DNA of 64,000 nt from Torymus aiolomorphi. Lineage: Eukaryota; Arthropoda; Insecta; Hymenoptera; Torymidae. Shown here in pieces: positions 31,988-44,794 of this stretch (positions are counted from its first letter, which is position 1; the number at the start of each line of letters is the position of its first letter). The notes under the pieces were generated by a model, which did no database searches, was not told where the DNA came from, and saw only the letters and a program-made list of their open reading frames with translations. The translations under genes were made by a program, and so were the position numbers. The stretch lies in the NCBI GenBank assembly GCA_036365515.1, contig CM070873.1, positions 75,170,529 through 75,234,528 of the forward strand, read 5' to 3'.

Positions 31988-33051
31988 ATGGCTGACTATC
32001 CGCCCAACGAGATCGTTGACATGATGTTGGCTTTAGGAGAAAGCCGAAGTAATTATCGTGCTGCGGCAAGAATTTATGCTGAACGCTATCCAGACAGACG
32101 ACACCCTGACGCTATGGCTATCAGACGTTTAACTCAAAGAGCTCGTGGTGGACACATGGTTCGTCAACGTAGGCGCCATCAATATGATGAAAATGATAAT
32201 CGGGCTGTGACTATTCTGGCAATAATTCATCTTGACCCACAGATAAGCGCTCGTCGAATCGAAAGGGAAATCGGTCTTCCAAAAAGTACATTTTTAAGAA
32301 TTATGAAGGTGCTTAGATATCATGCGTATCATATTACTCTGGTCCAAGAGCTACAGTTTGCTCATTTTCAACAGCGTATTGTGTTTTGCCAATAGGCTTT
32401 ACAAATGATAGAAAATGATGCAGACTTTTTAATTTTGTTCTTTTTTCTGATGAGGCAAAATTTCAAAGTGATGGGGAATTGAATAGACATAATTGTCATT
32501 ACTGGTCTGATGTTAATCCTCATTGGGTCAGAACTGTAAACCATCAAAGACGATGGAGTATTATGGTATGGTGTGGGATTATTAATGGATGTGTGATTGG
32601 CCCTTATTTTTTCGAAGAAAATGTTAATCAACACACGTACTTAACGCTAATAAGAGATGAACTACCTGTATTGATGGAAGATGTTGACTTAGAAACGCGA
32701 CGAAGAATGTGGCTCCAGCAGGACGGCGCAACACCACATTTCGCTCGAATTGTCAGGACTTTTTTGAATGAGCAGTATGGTAACAGATGGATTGGTCGAG
32801 GTGGTCCGGTTGAATGGCCTGCTTGCTCACCAGATCTTACATCACCTGATTTTTACTTATGGGGGTATTTAAAAAATGCCGTTTTTGAGGAAAGGCCCAC
32901 CACAAGAGTAGACATGATGGACAGAATTCGTCGAGCATGCGCTGCCATTCCAAGGCAAACTTTGCTAAACACCGTTCGCCACTTCCAAAGGCGTTTGACT
33001 ATGTGCCTGGAAGCAAAAGGTCGTAATTTCGAACATTTTCTTCGAGGTTAG
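31988..33051 (+). pseudogene. Mariner transposase (DUF4817-type, DD41D spacing), right arm
   Basis: Reverse-complement counterpart of 30052-31115. The N-terminal frame (31988-32395, 135 aa) ends at a TAG (32393-32395) where the left copy has a Trp codon (TGG). The catalytic frame (32479-33051) retains 'QQDGATPHFARIVRTF' and 'SPDLTSPDFYLWGYLK'. Around 32424-32445 two adjacent T-tracts differ from the left copy: here the first is one T shorter and the second one T longer. Each copy is therefore frameshifted, but at a different tract. Both fail to make a full transposase, so movement would need a source in trans. Confidence 0.9.
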
Positions 33052-33059
33052 ATAAACAC

Positions 33060-33225
33060 ATAAGTGAGAGGCGAAGGACTCACTTAAATCAAGCACCCTA
33101 AACAGTGAGAGGCAAGGGGACTCACTTTAATCAAGCACCCCGATCAGTGAGAGGCGAAGGGACTCACTTAAATCAAGCACCCTGAACAGTGAGAGGCAAG
33201 GGACTCACTTTAATCAAGCACCCCA
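33060..33225 (+). repeat. 42-bp minisatellite, right arm (about 4 copies)
   Basis: Inverse of the left-arm array ('gtgagaggcgaagg.actcac' units), with about half as many copies. Confidence 0.9.
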
Positions 33226-33852
33226 AAGGAAACAATCCTGACTACGTCCACGTCGTTGTTTCTGGGTAGCGCTAAACGTAAGGTTGACACATTTACAACA
33301 GAAGCTTTAATGATCTTGAAGTTTCCGTTAAACAAAACATCAGACATGGGGTAGAGATGTGTGGGACTGGGGGATGTCTGGTGTAACAGTTTAGCATGTG
33401 AGGCTATGAAGAGCATGGGGTTCGGATGTGCAAGTTTGATATTTGTTTACTAGGATGTGAAAGTTTTGGGTGTGTGGGTTTCCCTATTAAACCTACGATC
33501 AGTTTGAACCACTTAAGCCTGTGACTCATGGAAAAAACGACTTAAAATGGATTTTTCGGAGTTCGACCTTCATTTGGCCTTGAAATGACCTTGAAATGAC
33601 CTTGAAAAAAATGTCTCAATATGATTTTGAACGTAAAATTTCCCGCTCTTTCCGAATCCGGGGTCAAAAATAGGTGTTCCTATTAAAAAAAATCACTTGA
33701 CCTTGAAATAACCTTGAAGGTCAAGTTTAAGGTCAAAGCTGTTAGGACCATCGTTTGGCCCCCTTCGTCCCCTACAACTTTTGTCTGAATCATTTTTTCC
33801 TATCTGTCTTAGGATCCGAAAAATCCGGGTGTAGCGATTAAAATGGGTCACC

Positions 33853-33855
<3 letters not shown>

Positions 33856-33939
<84 letters not shown>
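33856..33939. repeat. (TA)n microsatellite, right flank of the mariner fold-back
   Basis: About 80 bp of pure TA directly after 'gggtcaccgtg'. Confidence 0.95.
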
Positions 33940-33941
<2 letters not shown>

Positions 33942-34971
33942 ATAACGGAGTTCCAGGATAAAATACGGAGAAAATAAGAATCTCGGTTCTTCGTATTCTA
34001 TCGAACTCGTTTGACTCTCGTTTCTGCGAATTCACGCATCTCGAGCGTTTGTTGACATCGCTCGAACGATGTATTCGCGATCTGCGCGGGGGGCTGCGCG
34101 ACTTTGGCGGTAGCAAAGTCGCGCACGATTCATTTTTGAATCAGATTCTCTCGGGCTGTCAAACCGCGCGTACGCGAGTTAATTTGATCGGCCGCGAAGA
34201 AAATGGTATCGTGCGTCCTTACCGGTGCAGAGCAGCGCCCGTCCACGTACCGTCCACGGAGAGCAGCGCACGTGAACAATCCGAGCCACTCCTGGGGTCC
34301 GAAGCATCTGTAGGTGAAGGCTGGATGTTACGACTCGGCCTGAACATTCCGAAGTCGACCGGAGGATAAGGCCTGACGTAGGAGCGGATTCGTGAGCGAG
34401 CGACGAGGGGAGTGCACTCCTCTCCCGGTAAGCCTCTCTATACTTCCCGCGCAGCAATTTATTTGTGTATTTTCGACTCGCGGCAGCGAGTGGCCGGTGG
34501 TGCGTTCATCGGCCCAGCGAAAATGGATACCTTGATCCGCCCGCGCCGAGCGGCGGATCCCGTCTTCTTGTCGGCGTGCAACGCGACGCGCTTTTGATGT
34601 AAAGGATTATTTTGAATAGACCTTGTTATTGTGCTGTGAAATAATTGAGGATATTCTTCATTTATCGACCTTAACCTAACCTTCTCCCGGATACCGCCGC
34701 CTCCGCGGGAAAACGACTCCGCTGCTCGTTTTCATATCTGAGCATAGCGGCCGCGCGCTTTACTCTTTGAGCGCGCGCTTTTAACTCAGCGATCCAATTA
34801 GTTGGAAAGTGAAGTTCGCGTGCGATCTTCGTGTTGTTTTCGGGATTCCAGGAGCAGATCCCCGGGCAAGTCATTTTAGTCTGACACCCGCGGCACCGTG
34901 TTCTAGGGCATCGCCGGCCTGTGGCTTTTTGGGATCTTACCCCAGAAGTCATCCCGTTACAATATATATAT
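33940..34971. other. GC-richer segment without a recognisable gene
   Basis: Open frames of up to 106 codons occur on both strands (for example 34049-34369 plus) but show no family motif. Composition is CpG-rich to about 34600. It may be a promoter-like or TE-leader fragment; nothing decides this. Confidence 0.4.
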
Positions 34972-35196
34972 ACATCAAATGCAGCTTTTGAGGATCTATG
35001 TCAGCATGGATTCGATACTTTGAGGATTTTTCGGACTTTTGAGGACATCCTCAAAATTTCTTCGGTATGAAATGATACTTTTGAGGATTTATATTAATAC
35101 CTTCAACGCAGAAAGGGAGTTATTTCTTTAGTCAAGCATATACGAACTCTGGAGAAAAAAACTATGGATCCTCAAAAGTACCGGTTTCCGCAATGA

Positions 35197-35229
<33 letters not shown>

Positions 35230-35448
35230 TTATTCATACCCGTAACTTTGAGGATCTAGAGTTTCTTTCGCCAGAGTCTTGCGCGCTTGACTAAAGAAAT
35301 AATCCCCTCTCTGGGTAGAAGGTACTAATATAGATCCTCAAAAGTACCGTTTCATACCTTGGCACTTTGAGGATAAATCGTCAAAGTGCCGAAAAATCCT
35401 CAAAGTATCGGTATGTTGCTGAATAGAATCCTCAAAGGATGCAAAAGA
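34972..35448. mobile_element. Small fold-back/MITE with 'tgaggat' repeats
   Basis: The arms (about 34972-35195 and 35230-35448) are imperfect inverted repeats. They carry multiple 'tttgaggat' or 'atcctcaaa' blocks and 'gagttatttctttagtcaag' with its inverse. TA-rich runs lie at both ends and in the loop, consistent with TA-target insertion. Confidence 0.7.
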
Positions 35449-35459
35449 TATATATATAT

Positions 35460-38400
35460 ATTACGCCCAAGTGGGCGAAAATTATTTTAATTATATAACT
35501 ATAATGCCTTCTTCTTATTTCTAAAATTCATAAGAATTTTTTTAGATATTTACGAAAAGTCAAAGCCTATATAAAAAAATTACATAGTTACCAACACATC
35601 ACTATTTTTCATGCTTCTTTCTCAATTTTAAACTTTCGATAATATTACGCACCTTGGGAAGAAAAGAGAAGTCTAGAGCTGCTCTAGCAGGGGTGGTCCT
35701 CATATCTCCCATACATACTTGGCGGGCCCGACGATTTATAGTTCAAGGTGTAAGACATTGTCATTTTCATATAAATATTCATATGTTTAAAGATCAGATA
35801 ACATGTATAAATGGGTTGCTTCTACATATTAACTACTGATCCGTGAATCTATCACTCTGTTTTTAAATAGAAAGTGCAAACCCGCCTGAAAGTATCATAT
35901 GAGATCTCATATGTAACCCCATAATATATAAAATTGCAGATGACATCGCATATGAGATCTGTTACGAGATATGCGATGCCTGAAATTCTCATATGAGATC
36001 TTATATGATATTTACACGCGGGAAAAGGATACACAATAGGTTGCTTATAAAACGGTTAGTAAAATGTAAAGCACTTATAAGTAGACTATAAATTTATATG
36101 AATTTTTTATTTTATTCTCGTTTAAAAAGGACGGACACAAAGAAAAATATTGTGGGTAATAAAAGTAAATCATGATTCTGCACATATAGGAATGTTGTAC
36201 TTAACGGTACCAATTAAAAATTAAAGCCAATGTAATTATTTATAGTAGACTTATATAGGTATAAATATTGTTAATGAATTTATGCAAAAATTTTGTATTC
36301 TACATTTAAGTAGCCCACCGGTAAACTGCAAATCGTCGGGCCCGCCGCGTATGTATGGGAGATCTGAGGAATGCTTTATGAAGGCTCTTTGATTAAAATA
36401 ACCCTTTTCCCAAATATTGAATTTAATCGATTCCCAACGCAGATAATTATTACTTCCGGGGATAATAAGAATGAATAAAATTTAATCAAAAATAATGTAT
36501 AGTTATCTACATATAGTTATATCTATATATTTCCGAGTAATCTGGTTGTATGTGTATACGTGTTTAATTAAAATAGTAACATAAAGTCTTACCTGAATAA
36601 TATTGGAGGGAAGGATTTAGGAGAAATCAAATTCCTGAATAATGTATTAATTTCCTTTTATTTCCTCAGTTATACACTTGCTTCAATCTCTCTTTTTCGT
36701 CTCGACTTGGCTCAATATCTAATTCTTTATTATTATTATTATTATAAAACAATAAAATTCGATCTTTCTTTCTTTCGATATCGTTTACGCGGGTTTACTG
36801 AATACGCAAATAAGTACAATAATTATCTCAATTAAACTCGTGCTATATAAATATAATACAAGACTTTACACTCTTCGTCGCACACATTATACCGATCTTT
36901 CTCTCTTAATTGGTTTTTCCACTCTACCCAATAAATTAATTTCCTTTTCACACCTTCGTATTCTCCACGTTTTCTCTTCCTCCCCTACATCATTCTTCGG
37001 TCGCTCTCTCTCCCTCGCACTCATACTATTTTCCAGCGTCGGTAACGCGGCGCTCGCGCAATAGATCCGCGACGTGCTGCCCTCGCTGCAACGCGGTGGC
37101 TCCAGGCGTCGCAACTCACCACGTTCCGGCAGCCAGCGCGTTCCTGCGCGGTCAGCACTTGAAATTTCAGTAACGAAACAGCGGGCGTTCACCTGGAATA
37201 TCACTGCTTGCTATTGAAATTCTTAGAGGTCGTTGCATTTTTGCTATTTCCTCATTCAGTTGTATTAAGTTATATTCAATACATTTCGTTTTTAGCACAT
37301 AAAATTTAGATTATTTTTGAACAAAAATACATAACGTAACAGTAATTTTACACGCTAGATACGAAAAGTTCTATTATGTCAGTCAAGTTAACTTATGGCC
37401 GGTACTTGACTACAATAAATTGATTTCAGTACTTTCTTGTGTTTAATTTGTATAGCTCAGAAAGATGAACAAATTTGAATATATTTCTGAGAACAGTCAT
37501 ACAGTAGTTTCCGAGAGTTGTTTGCATTACTTAACTATCGACAATTGATTTCACAACTTTCGTTTGTTTGATTTGCAGTGAACAATTTGAATGTACTTAC
37601 TTACATATAATTTGTTCAGCGTACAATGACTCAAAGAATTAAGACTTTTTCATTCGTATTTATTTGATTTCTTTTACAAAATCATAAATATTATTATTTT
37701 ATAAATTATTTGTACAGTCATGAAAAAAATTATTACCATTTGTAGGGAGTGCTTATTGAATAGATGAGATTCGAAGAAATAAAAGGACTAGTCAAATTGT
37801 GTTGTTTTTTATAGATTATCCAGAAAAACGTCTATTTTATGCCTTATTTTATGCTTTCGTAGAAAGTTTTATATTAGCAATATTATTATTTGTACAGTCA
37901 TGAAAAAAATTATTACCATTTGTAAAGAGTTCTTATTGAATAGAAGAGAGTAGAAGAATTAAAAGGACTAAACAAATTATGTTGTTATAGAATGTACTTA
38001 AAAAATTAGCTTTTAAAAAAAAGCTTTGTTTGTTTTAAAAAAAATATTTAAGCTCTCATTAAAGTTTTTGGTACTCAGGTTGACGGATGTTGAGAGAGAG
38101 GGAGGGAGGGAGAGAGAGAGTGGAGTGGGAAAGAGAAGGAGGGAGAGAGTTTATACAGTCATGAAAAAAATTATTACCATTTGTAGAGAGTCCTTATTGA
38201 ATAGATGAGACTAAAAGAAATGAAAGGACTAGACAAATTGTGTTGTTAGAATTTAACGTACTTAAAAAATAGCTTTTAAAAAACGTGTTGATTGTTTTAA
38301 AAAAATATTTAAGCTCTCATTAAAGTTTTTGGTACTCAGTTTCACGGAAGTTGAGCGAGTGGGAGAGAGAGGGGAGGGGAAGAGAGAGAGAGAGAGAAGA

Positions 38401-38640
38401 GAGAGAGAAAGAGAGAGAGATAAAGGGAAGGAGGGCGGGAGAGACTAATACTTGTCTGAGTTTAAACTTTTGTAAAATGTTTTTTTGATATATTTCACAA
38501 CTTTTTAAGAGAAAATAATAATTACACAGTGTGATAACATTATAGGGGTTTATTATAGTATAGTATATTTTTAATATCATTAGTAAATGATAGTATTGTT
38601 ATTCACAAAAGTTTTAAATTTGAATGTTTCTTCAAGGAGC
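35460..38640. mobile_element. 6-kb inverted-repeat element, copy 2 (rearranged, partial)
   Basis: 35460-35740 matches the inner left arm of copy 1 ('ttattttaattatataacta', 'ctctagcaggggtggtcct', 'ggcgggcccgacg'). 35745-36360 matches the loop of copy 1 but in inverted orientation relative to the arm. 37335-38500 matches the outer right arm. Between them 36365-37335 is unrelated. In this copy the block 'acagtcatgaaaaaaattat' occurs three times (about 37710, 37895, 38155), with about 190-260-bp spacing. Confidence 0.7.
36365..37335. other. Unrelated segment inside copy 2, possible LTR-like fragment
   Basis: It replaces the part of the right arm seen in copy 1. It has a plus-strand TATA-like 'gctatataaatataatac' near 36841, pyrimidine-rich tracts, and GC-richer sequence at 37020-37170. 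The 105-codon minus frame here has no family resemblance. It could be an inserted solo LTR, but ends and duplication were not found. Confidence 0.35.
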
Positions 38641-39739
38641 TCGAAAAATAATTACATTAGTAAAATTTTTTGAAATAATATAATCAAACGCGTATATTCT
38701 TAGGTATGATGATAATAGTTTAACAATACTATTAATTATTGTAAAGTCATATGAAAATATCATTCTTTGCATGTTTTCAGTTTGCAGGAAAAACTTATAT
38801 ACATACCCTATTTTATACTTTCAAAGATTATTATTAAGAAGCAAATTACATAAGTATTTTCATTTTTTGGTACTAGAAATTGATTATTAAAGCCTTAAAT
38901 TAGTTCTACTATAAGACTGCTATATGATAATATCATTAATTATTTTTGTAGCTTCGCAATTAATTATTGGCACCATGAGCCAATAATTAATTATATTATT
39001 CTCAACACTTGGATTTATTGAAATTATCACTAGAACCCGGTTAAAAATATCCAGCTAGGAAACCCAGTTGGATCTATGTCACATGGGAAATCCAGCTGGA
39101 TTCGGGTGAATTTACACAGATTTCAGTAGATTAGATTAGACCACTTTTATTAATAACCCATCATTGCCACACATAATCTTGTAAAATTAAAAATGCAACC
39201 AGTTTATGAACTAAGAACCAATGAGAATAAAAGCTTTCTTGACATTCTTGTATAGATAAAAATTTTTGAAATTATTATCTGAATCTTGTCTAGAAAAATA
39301 TTTACTAAGAACTCCGAATCATTTTGACGTCTCCCATGGTGAGAAATCATATATTAGATTACCTGAGCACTTTTATTCGTTGAGATTTTCACAATAACAT
39401 ATCATTTTTACTTTTTTCAGTATTCCCATGTTGATTAGGTATAATCTTTTTATTGGCACTTGAATAAATATGTACAACAGCACAGCACTGATATCGACTA
39501 AGTTTTTTGAAGATGACAGATGCTTTTTAAACCAGGGCTCAGACCAATATTTCAAATCGGCATCATAAATTATATTGTATATTTATAACCTCGTGTATCA
39601 CTCAGCAATATTTTCTTCTATGCAAAAGCGTATTATGAAGTTTATGAACCTCATAACACGTAATTACTTATTAATATCTACTTAAGCTATTTTCAAAACA
39701 TTTCAAACTGATTTTAAGTAGAAGTTTTAAAATTTGATA
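38641..39739. other. AT-rich DNA without a gene
   Basis: No coding region or repeat family recognised; contains local inverted pairs around 'taattattggcaccatgagccaataatta' (about 38960-38990). Confidence 0.45.
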
Positions 39740-40085
39740 TAACACTTCATGCAACACATTTTACCGGTATTTTATTTTCTTATATTACGCAAAACACTGA
39801 TTAGATGCCATTTTTTAATCACTATGTTATTTGTTATCTATAATATTTGATTATATGTGTCCTTCATGCACCACATCATACCGGTATTTTATTTTATTTA
39901 ACCCAAAACACTGATTACATGCCATTTTTTAATCACTATGTTATTTGTTATCAATAAAATTTGATTATATATGCACTTCATGCAACACATCATATTGGTA
40001 TTTTATTTTATTTATTACACAAAACACTGATTAGATGTCATTTTCTAATAATCACAACATTTTTATTATCAATATAATTTTCAAC
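39740..40085. repeat. Three-copy tandem repeat, about 119-bp unit
   Basis: Each unit contains 'cttcatgca.cacat', 'ggtattttattttat', 'caaaacactgatta.atg' and 'cattttttaatcac'. Three consecutive copies start near 39745, 39865 and 39985. Confidence 0.85.
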
Positions 40086-41495
<1,410 letters not shown>

Positions 41496-43328
41496 CGACG
41501 CCTCCTGTTCAGAAAATGCCAACTCAAACGCGAGATCAACCAAATTCTAACTGAGCGAATCCTGCAATATAATTCCATCTAAAAATTTTGCGTAATAAAA
41601 TTCTTGTTCGAAGATTTGTGCAATAACATTCCATTTGAAAAGTTTACGCAACAAAATTCTAAATCAAAATGTTCTGCAACAAAAGTCTAACTCGCGAGAA
41701 GAAGCAATAAAATTCTTATTCATTGAAAAATCATTATAATGCTAACTCGAAAAAGAGAAAAATATAATGCTAAGTCAAATATCTCTGCATTATAATTCCA
41801 ATTCACACGATTCGTGCAATAAAATGCTAACTCAACTACAAAATGCACATACAAAATTTAGAGATTATCTGCAATACGTAAATAAATGTTTTTCTTGATA
41901 AACAATTATATACACTTCTTTATAATTAATAAAGCATATTATAAAGATAATAAATAATCTTTTATAATAATTGCCTTGGCTTGTGAAATTTTGATCCTAA
42001 ATAAACTTTGTTATGTATTATAAATTTATTATTATTTCTATATTTTGATTTTGAGATAATTAGTAAATAAAACGAATAACAAAAGTATTCCAAATTCTTG
42101 CAGTGCTTGTAGAGTTAATGGAAAAATATTATAGCGAGATCCGCGTAAAAACGCTCGCAAGTGAGCCAACCATTAATTATTTGTCGAAAAAATGTTCAAA
42201 ACAAGAATAGGCACGGGATTCCCCTGCTTTTCTGAAATAGCTTAGAGTAAATGGAGTAAGTTAAGGTACCTCGCAGTTGATGTTACAAGTTTTTTAAAGG
42301 TTTTAATTTAAACCTATATAATTGCAAATGATTTTTTTACTTTTTACTGAAAACTCACTTTTAGTTGCAACTGTTTTTCGGGAGAGCCTTATATTTTCCT
42401 CAGAGCGACAGACTTATAATTCTGAAAAGTTAATACATTAAAACTAATTTCCACTCAAAATGAGTTCATTTTAGGTGTTTTCCGGAAGGAATGTATGTAT
42501 GCAGGTATGTATGTTTGCCTGTACGTCTGTATGTGATCAAGTAACCAGATTATCTCAATAAAATTTGATCGGATCTGTCAAGAAAAGATACCAGACCTTT
42601 TTCTACTTTTTTTATTTATTCTATTTGGTGACATCGAGCAACACCAAATAGCCCAAAGCAACTCTCTCAAAGTGAGTTTCCCGCTCGTGCGTTCGCTTAA
42701 ATAAATCCGGATTAGTACAGCGAGTAGGCGAGCTTTCAAAACCGAGTAACGCGTGCGATTTTCTGGCCTTTTGAAAGCTTAAAAACGAATTAGAAACTAA
42801 TATCTCGAGGTGCTAGGAACTGAACTTTTCGAATCAATTCGCCGCGGCTTTTTCTGCCTTTAAAAAGCAGATTTTATGAGTATATTTCGAGCGCGGGATT
42901 TTGCTTTTTTAGGCGCAAAATAAACTCGATTTCATTATACTCACAAGAGCTTAGAGTAGCTGTCTCGAAAAAAGACTTACGCGCGTGCGTTAGCTGAAAT
43001 AAACCGGGTGAGTAAAGCAAGGAGGCGAGCTTTTCAAGCCGAGTATCGCGCGTGTATTTTTACGTTTTTCAAACGTAGGAAATACTCGATATCGGGCATC
43101 ACGAAATAGCCCAGGGCAGCTCTCTCGAAGTGAGTTTCCCGCCCGTGCGTGAGCTCAAATGAAACCGGGTTAGTACAGCGAGTAGGCGAGTTTTTCAAGA
43201 CGAGTATCAGGCGCTTGATTTTGCTTTTTCCAAACGTAGAAAATAATCGATATCGAACAACTGCAACAAGTTTAGAGAAGTCTTTCAAAGTGAGTTTCCC
43301 GCGCGTAAGTTAACATAAAGCCAGGTTA
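41496..43328 (+). repeat. Left terminal inverted repeat of the large transposon
   Basis: Matches 53398-55529 inverted. The inner third consists of diverged sub-repeats of about 150-200 bp ('gcgagtaggcgagc.tt', 'ccgagtatcgcgcg', 'aaagtgagtttcccgc'). It continues after the nested Penelope element for about 45 bp (50172-50215). Confidence 0.75.
43317..43328. repeat. Target-site duplication of the Penelope-like element, left copy
   Basis: 'aaagccaggtta' recurs exactly at 50160-50171 on the other side of the element. Confidence 0.85.
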
Positions 43329-43627
43329 TGATAATGTTTTTAGTCAATTCTGACTAGATCCGATGGGAACGAGGAAAAAAATAAATCTCCCACGATGTTT
43401 AAAGTTTGCGACGTTTCGTCGACGGATTTGTCGACCTCTTCAGGCTTTATTTAAAATATATCAGAAAATTATAAAAAATTACACTGGATAGTCAAAATAC
43501 ATCAAAATTACAATAAATGTTAACAACAATTGTTACCTTGTTTATCTCGCAGAGATTCGTCAAAAGATGTGAATATGTATATATTAACGCAGAGCTTATA
43601 TAGTAGTGTGGTTGCACCGATGGTAAA
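43329..43627 (-). repeat. Inverted 5' terminal repeat of the Penelope-like element
   Basis: Reverse complement of 49808-50108, from 'gtttaccatcggtgcaacc' at its inner end to 'ttgactaaaaacattatca' at its outer end. Confidence 0.85.
43410..43443 (-). ncRNA. Candidate hammerhead ribozyme core, 5' inverted repeat
   Basis: On the minus strand: CTGAAGA (matches the CUGANGA core), then 'gtcgac'-loop-'gtcgac' (stem II), then GAAAC and GTC. Same sequence as the 3' copy. Hammerheads are known from Penelope-like elements. The stem III here is only a self-complementary 'acgt', which suggests the dimeric (double-hammerhead) form. Activity is inferred. Confidence 0.55.
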
Positions 43628-43718
43628 CAAACTTTAAACATCGTGGGAGTTTTATTTTCTTTCACGCTCCCAACGGATCTAGTCAGAATTGACTAAAAAC
43701 ATTATCATCATTTCTGCA

Positions 43719-44610
43719 ATGGGGAGCAAAATCGTGAATACGATTAACAACTTAGATCATAACCCTGGCCTAGGATCAGAGACAGGTCAACCTTCTTCTT
43801 TTTTTCAACATATAACAATTACACATGGATCGAACATAACTCAAAAATTGAAAAAATGGTTAAAGTCACGCCGCAGACAGAGAAATTACCCACCAGTTGA
43901 ATTTCCTCAAAGACTATAAACTACTGGAGGTGGTCCCCAGCCATATATACAACACAGCACGAAAACTGGAAAAACTCAAATTTCGAAGTAAGTCTTGTAA
44001 AGACAGCTTATTTATCCACACTAAGAAGCTACCAACAAATTACTGAAGTTAGAAATTAGAGATTTTACTCTACACAAAAAGTTACATAACCGATCTATTC
44101 ATAGTTTATTTATTGACATAAAAAATGTAAACATTGATTGTCACACTTTAAAGAATTTCTTCAATCTGAGCAATAAGAATATTAAAACGTTAGACAAAAA
44201 CCTGAACTATCGTTTTAATAAAAAACATAATCTGATTAAAAGGAGATCCAATGTTCATAATAATTTAAACGTTAATATTGATAAGTGTTTCAAAAATCTT
44301 TCTAATGTACACATCCCGTCGAACGTTGCCGAAATTGCTTCTCTAGGCCGTAACTTCGCATATAAACACTGTAATATGTCAGAATCTAATATTTTTTCTA
44401 CCATCAAAAATTTAGAATCAAGTCTTAATACCTCACATTTGAATGCCAATGATAAACATAAAATAAGACAAGATAAAGTTAAAGCTATAAAATTCCAAAA
44501 TGAATTATAAACAACAGCCGAATCTTATTGACCGAACGTTATTCAAACAAATAAAAACTGCTCAAAAATTTATAAGTGACAACAGAGATATATTTTTCAC
44601 ACAATCAGAC
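43719..44610 (+). pseudogene. Penelope-like polyprotein, N-terminal part
   Basis: ATG at 43719 starts a frame ('MGSKIVNTINNLDHNPGL') that stops at 43919. Later, in other registers to about 44610, sequence typical of the region before the Penelope reverse transcriptase is visible: 'NLSNVHIPSNVAEIASLGRN' and 'AQKFISDNRDIFFTQSD'. Several stops and shifts break it. The homology is lost at about 44610, about 35 bp before the inserted transposon. The initiating ATG also lies inside the 3' terminal repeat (50120), as in other elements of this class. Confidence 0.7.
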
Positions 44611-44643
44611 ATAATATTTCGAAGTATTTGATTGAAGTAGTAA

Positions 44644-44662
44644 AGAGATCTGGCAACGACGC
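44644..44662 (+). repeat. Left terminal inverted repeat of the Mutator-like transposon
   Basis: Pairs with 48688-48706 at 17 of 19 positions. Confidence 0.7.
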
Positions 44663-44794
44663 TTTCATTCGTATGTGTGTATGTGTGTATACGTGTGCGT
44701 TCAAAGTATTGTATGTCCAATGGACTGGGCGACTGTCGATCAGCTGTATAAGCAAATGGTAAGACGCGGTTTGAATATTTTTGAATAAAGTATA

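Larger units (their letters stand above)
29078..33855. mobile_element. 4.8-kb mariner fold-back: two divergent transposase pseudogenes in a near-perfect palindrome
   Basis: The arms at 29078-31525 and 31577-33855 are reverse complements. They are nearly identical except that the left has about eight copies and the right about four copies of a 42-bp minisatellite, which accounts for their length difference (2448 against 2279 bp). Only 51 bp separate them. The outer ends read 'cacggtgacccattttaatc' and are flanked by TA runs. Each arm holds a mariner transposase gene reading outward from the centre. The expected second mariner terminus is missing from the centre, so the structure looks like two 3' parts joined head to head, not one ordinary element. 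Confidence 0.9.

Noticed and set aside
34049..34457. Overlapping plus (106 aa) and minus (92 aa) frames
   Set aside because: Mutually overlapping GC-rich frames without motifs; neither can be preferred.
36887..37204. 105-codon minus frame in a GC-rich patch
   Set aside because: No start context, family motif or neighbour supports it.
44255..44449. 64-codon minus frame
   Set aside because: Antisense of the Penelope-like coding region.
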